NCBI GenBank assembly: GCA_021805025.1
Contig: JAJZGF010000027.1
Location: 1 to 32,626 of the forward strand
Length of the DNA: 32,626 bases
From: Acidobacteriota bacterium
GTDB lineage: Bacteria > Acidobacteriota > Terriglobia > Terriglobales > Acidobacteriaceae
Reading direction: 5' to 3'
Shown here: piece after piece, positions 32,303 to 32,626 of the stretch
Layout: every line of letters starts with the position of its first letter
Position numbering within the stretch: position 1 is the stretch's first letter
The notes under the pieces: generated by a model
What the model was told of the DNA's origin: nothing
Seen by the model: the letters and a program-made list of their open reading frames with translations, nothing else
Database searches by the model: none
Program-made: the position numbers and the translations under genes

Positions 32303-32626
32303 GGCTGTTGCTCCCTATCGTGCCGGGGCGTTGGCCGGCAGAACTTCACGCGCTCCCATCATAAACCTCGAAGGCTTGTCTGCCTTGGCAGGGCGCATCG
32401 GGTAAAAGCGAAGACGGGACGAAAACCAATGGAGGCTTTCCTGCAATCTTTCTGTAGGGGAGAAAAATATTGGAGGGGGGGTGGGCATTTATTTGCGGTA
32501 GTGGGGTAGCTGCCTTAGTACAGTGACCACTACAGGTTGTGTTTTGCAATCAAATCGCGAGAGCGCGACGGTCTATACCGAGTTGGCGCGGTTACGACAG
32601 CATTTTGCAGTAGTCGGAGGAAGAGC
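32303..32626. other. Right-edge intergenic region, no gene supported
   Basis: About 320 bases. A purine-rich segment (GGAGGGGGGGTGGG, about 32471-32484) and a small imperfect repeat GCGAGAGCGC near 32558 are the only notable structures. No open frame with a start site and protein-like composition was found. The upstream region of the aldo/keto reductase and possibly of a gene beyond the edge would lie here. Confidence 0.5.

Noticed and set aside
1-32626. CRISPR arrays, tRNA or rRNA genes, intact insertion sequences
   Set aside because: No regular short repeats with spacers, no cloverleaf-like segment and no transposase frame was recognised on reading.

Overview
The window looks like chromosomal DNA of an Acidobacteriota species, probably class Terriglobia (the Granulicella/Terriglobus/Edaphobacter/Acidobacterium neighbourhood). 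The markers are a 1038-residue Oar-like TonB-dependent receptor with an N-terminal carboxypeptidase-regulatory domain, a VWFA-type protein of the acidobacterial kind, plant-polysaccharide enzymes with Sec or Tat signals, and moderately high GC. The taxon is inferred from gene content, not from a marker gene.

Region 1 (1-5594) is a worn accessory/defence island. It holds a SEC-C motif protein (minus strand), a degraded minus-strand coding remnant, and an intact two-gene toxin-antitoxin module (ParD-like antitoxin plus zeta-like P-loop toxin). The module has a perfect palindromic operator and is bracketed by an imperfect direct repeat. Next come an Xre/MbcA/ParS-type antitoxin that has lost its C-terminal end and its RES toxin, a SEC-C/PD-(D/E)XK nuclease that appears split by a frameshift, and a TIR protein. 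That TIR protein resembles the TIR-APAZ subunit of SPARTA short-Argonaute systems, but it stops about 120 residues early and no Argonaute gene is present. The island ends abruptly 8 bp from the stop of a convergent GH35 beta-galactosidase gene.

Region 2 (5603-7444) is the secreted GH35 beta-galactosidase. Region 3 (about 7845-19846) looks like an envelope/metal/oxidative stress regulon. It contains a small Cys-rich protein with a metal P-type ATPase (TPCP type), a periplasmic helical protein, an M48 metalloprotease with a VWA protein, a tandem universal stress protein, and a run of periplasmic rubrerythrin, DUF2231 membrane protein, histidine kinase and NtrC-type sigma-54 activator. Four candidate -24/-12 (sigma-54) promoters lie in the intergenic regions, each pointing at one of these genes. 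A perfect 15-bp palindrome sits where an activator site would be expected for the rubrerythrin promoter. The simplest reading is that the two-component pair at 17084-19846 controls the whole block.

Region 4 (19928-26041) has a Tat-exported gamma-glutamyltransferase, then the Oar/TonB-dependent receptor. The receptor's roughly 310-nt leader holds two mutually exclusive hairpins, the second followed by six T residues, which suggests transcription attenuation. A strong terminator follows, then a small secreted protein on the minus strand.

Region 5 (26125-29131) is a larE-larC-larB operon for the nickel-pincer nucleotide cofactor. larE appears leaderless, LarC carries a 21-histidine insert, and larA is not in view. 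Region 6 (29316-32302) is a GH127 beta-L-arabinofuranosidase and a convergent aldo/keto reductase, both with Tat-like signals, sharing a hairpin terminator. I see no rRNA, tRNA, CRISPR array or intact insertion sequence.
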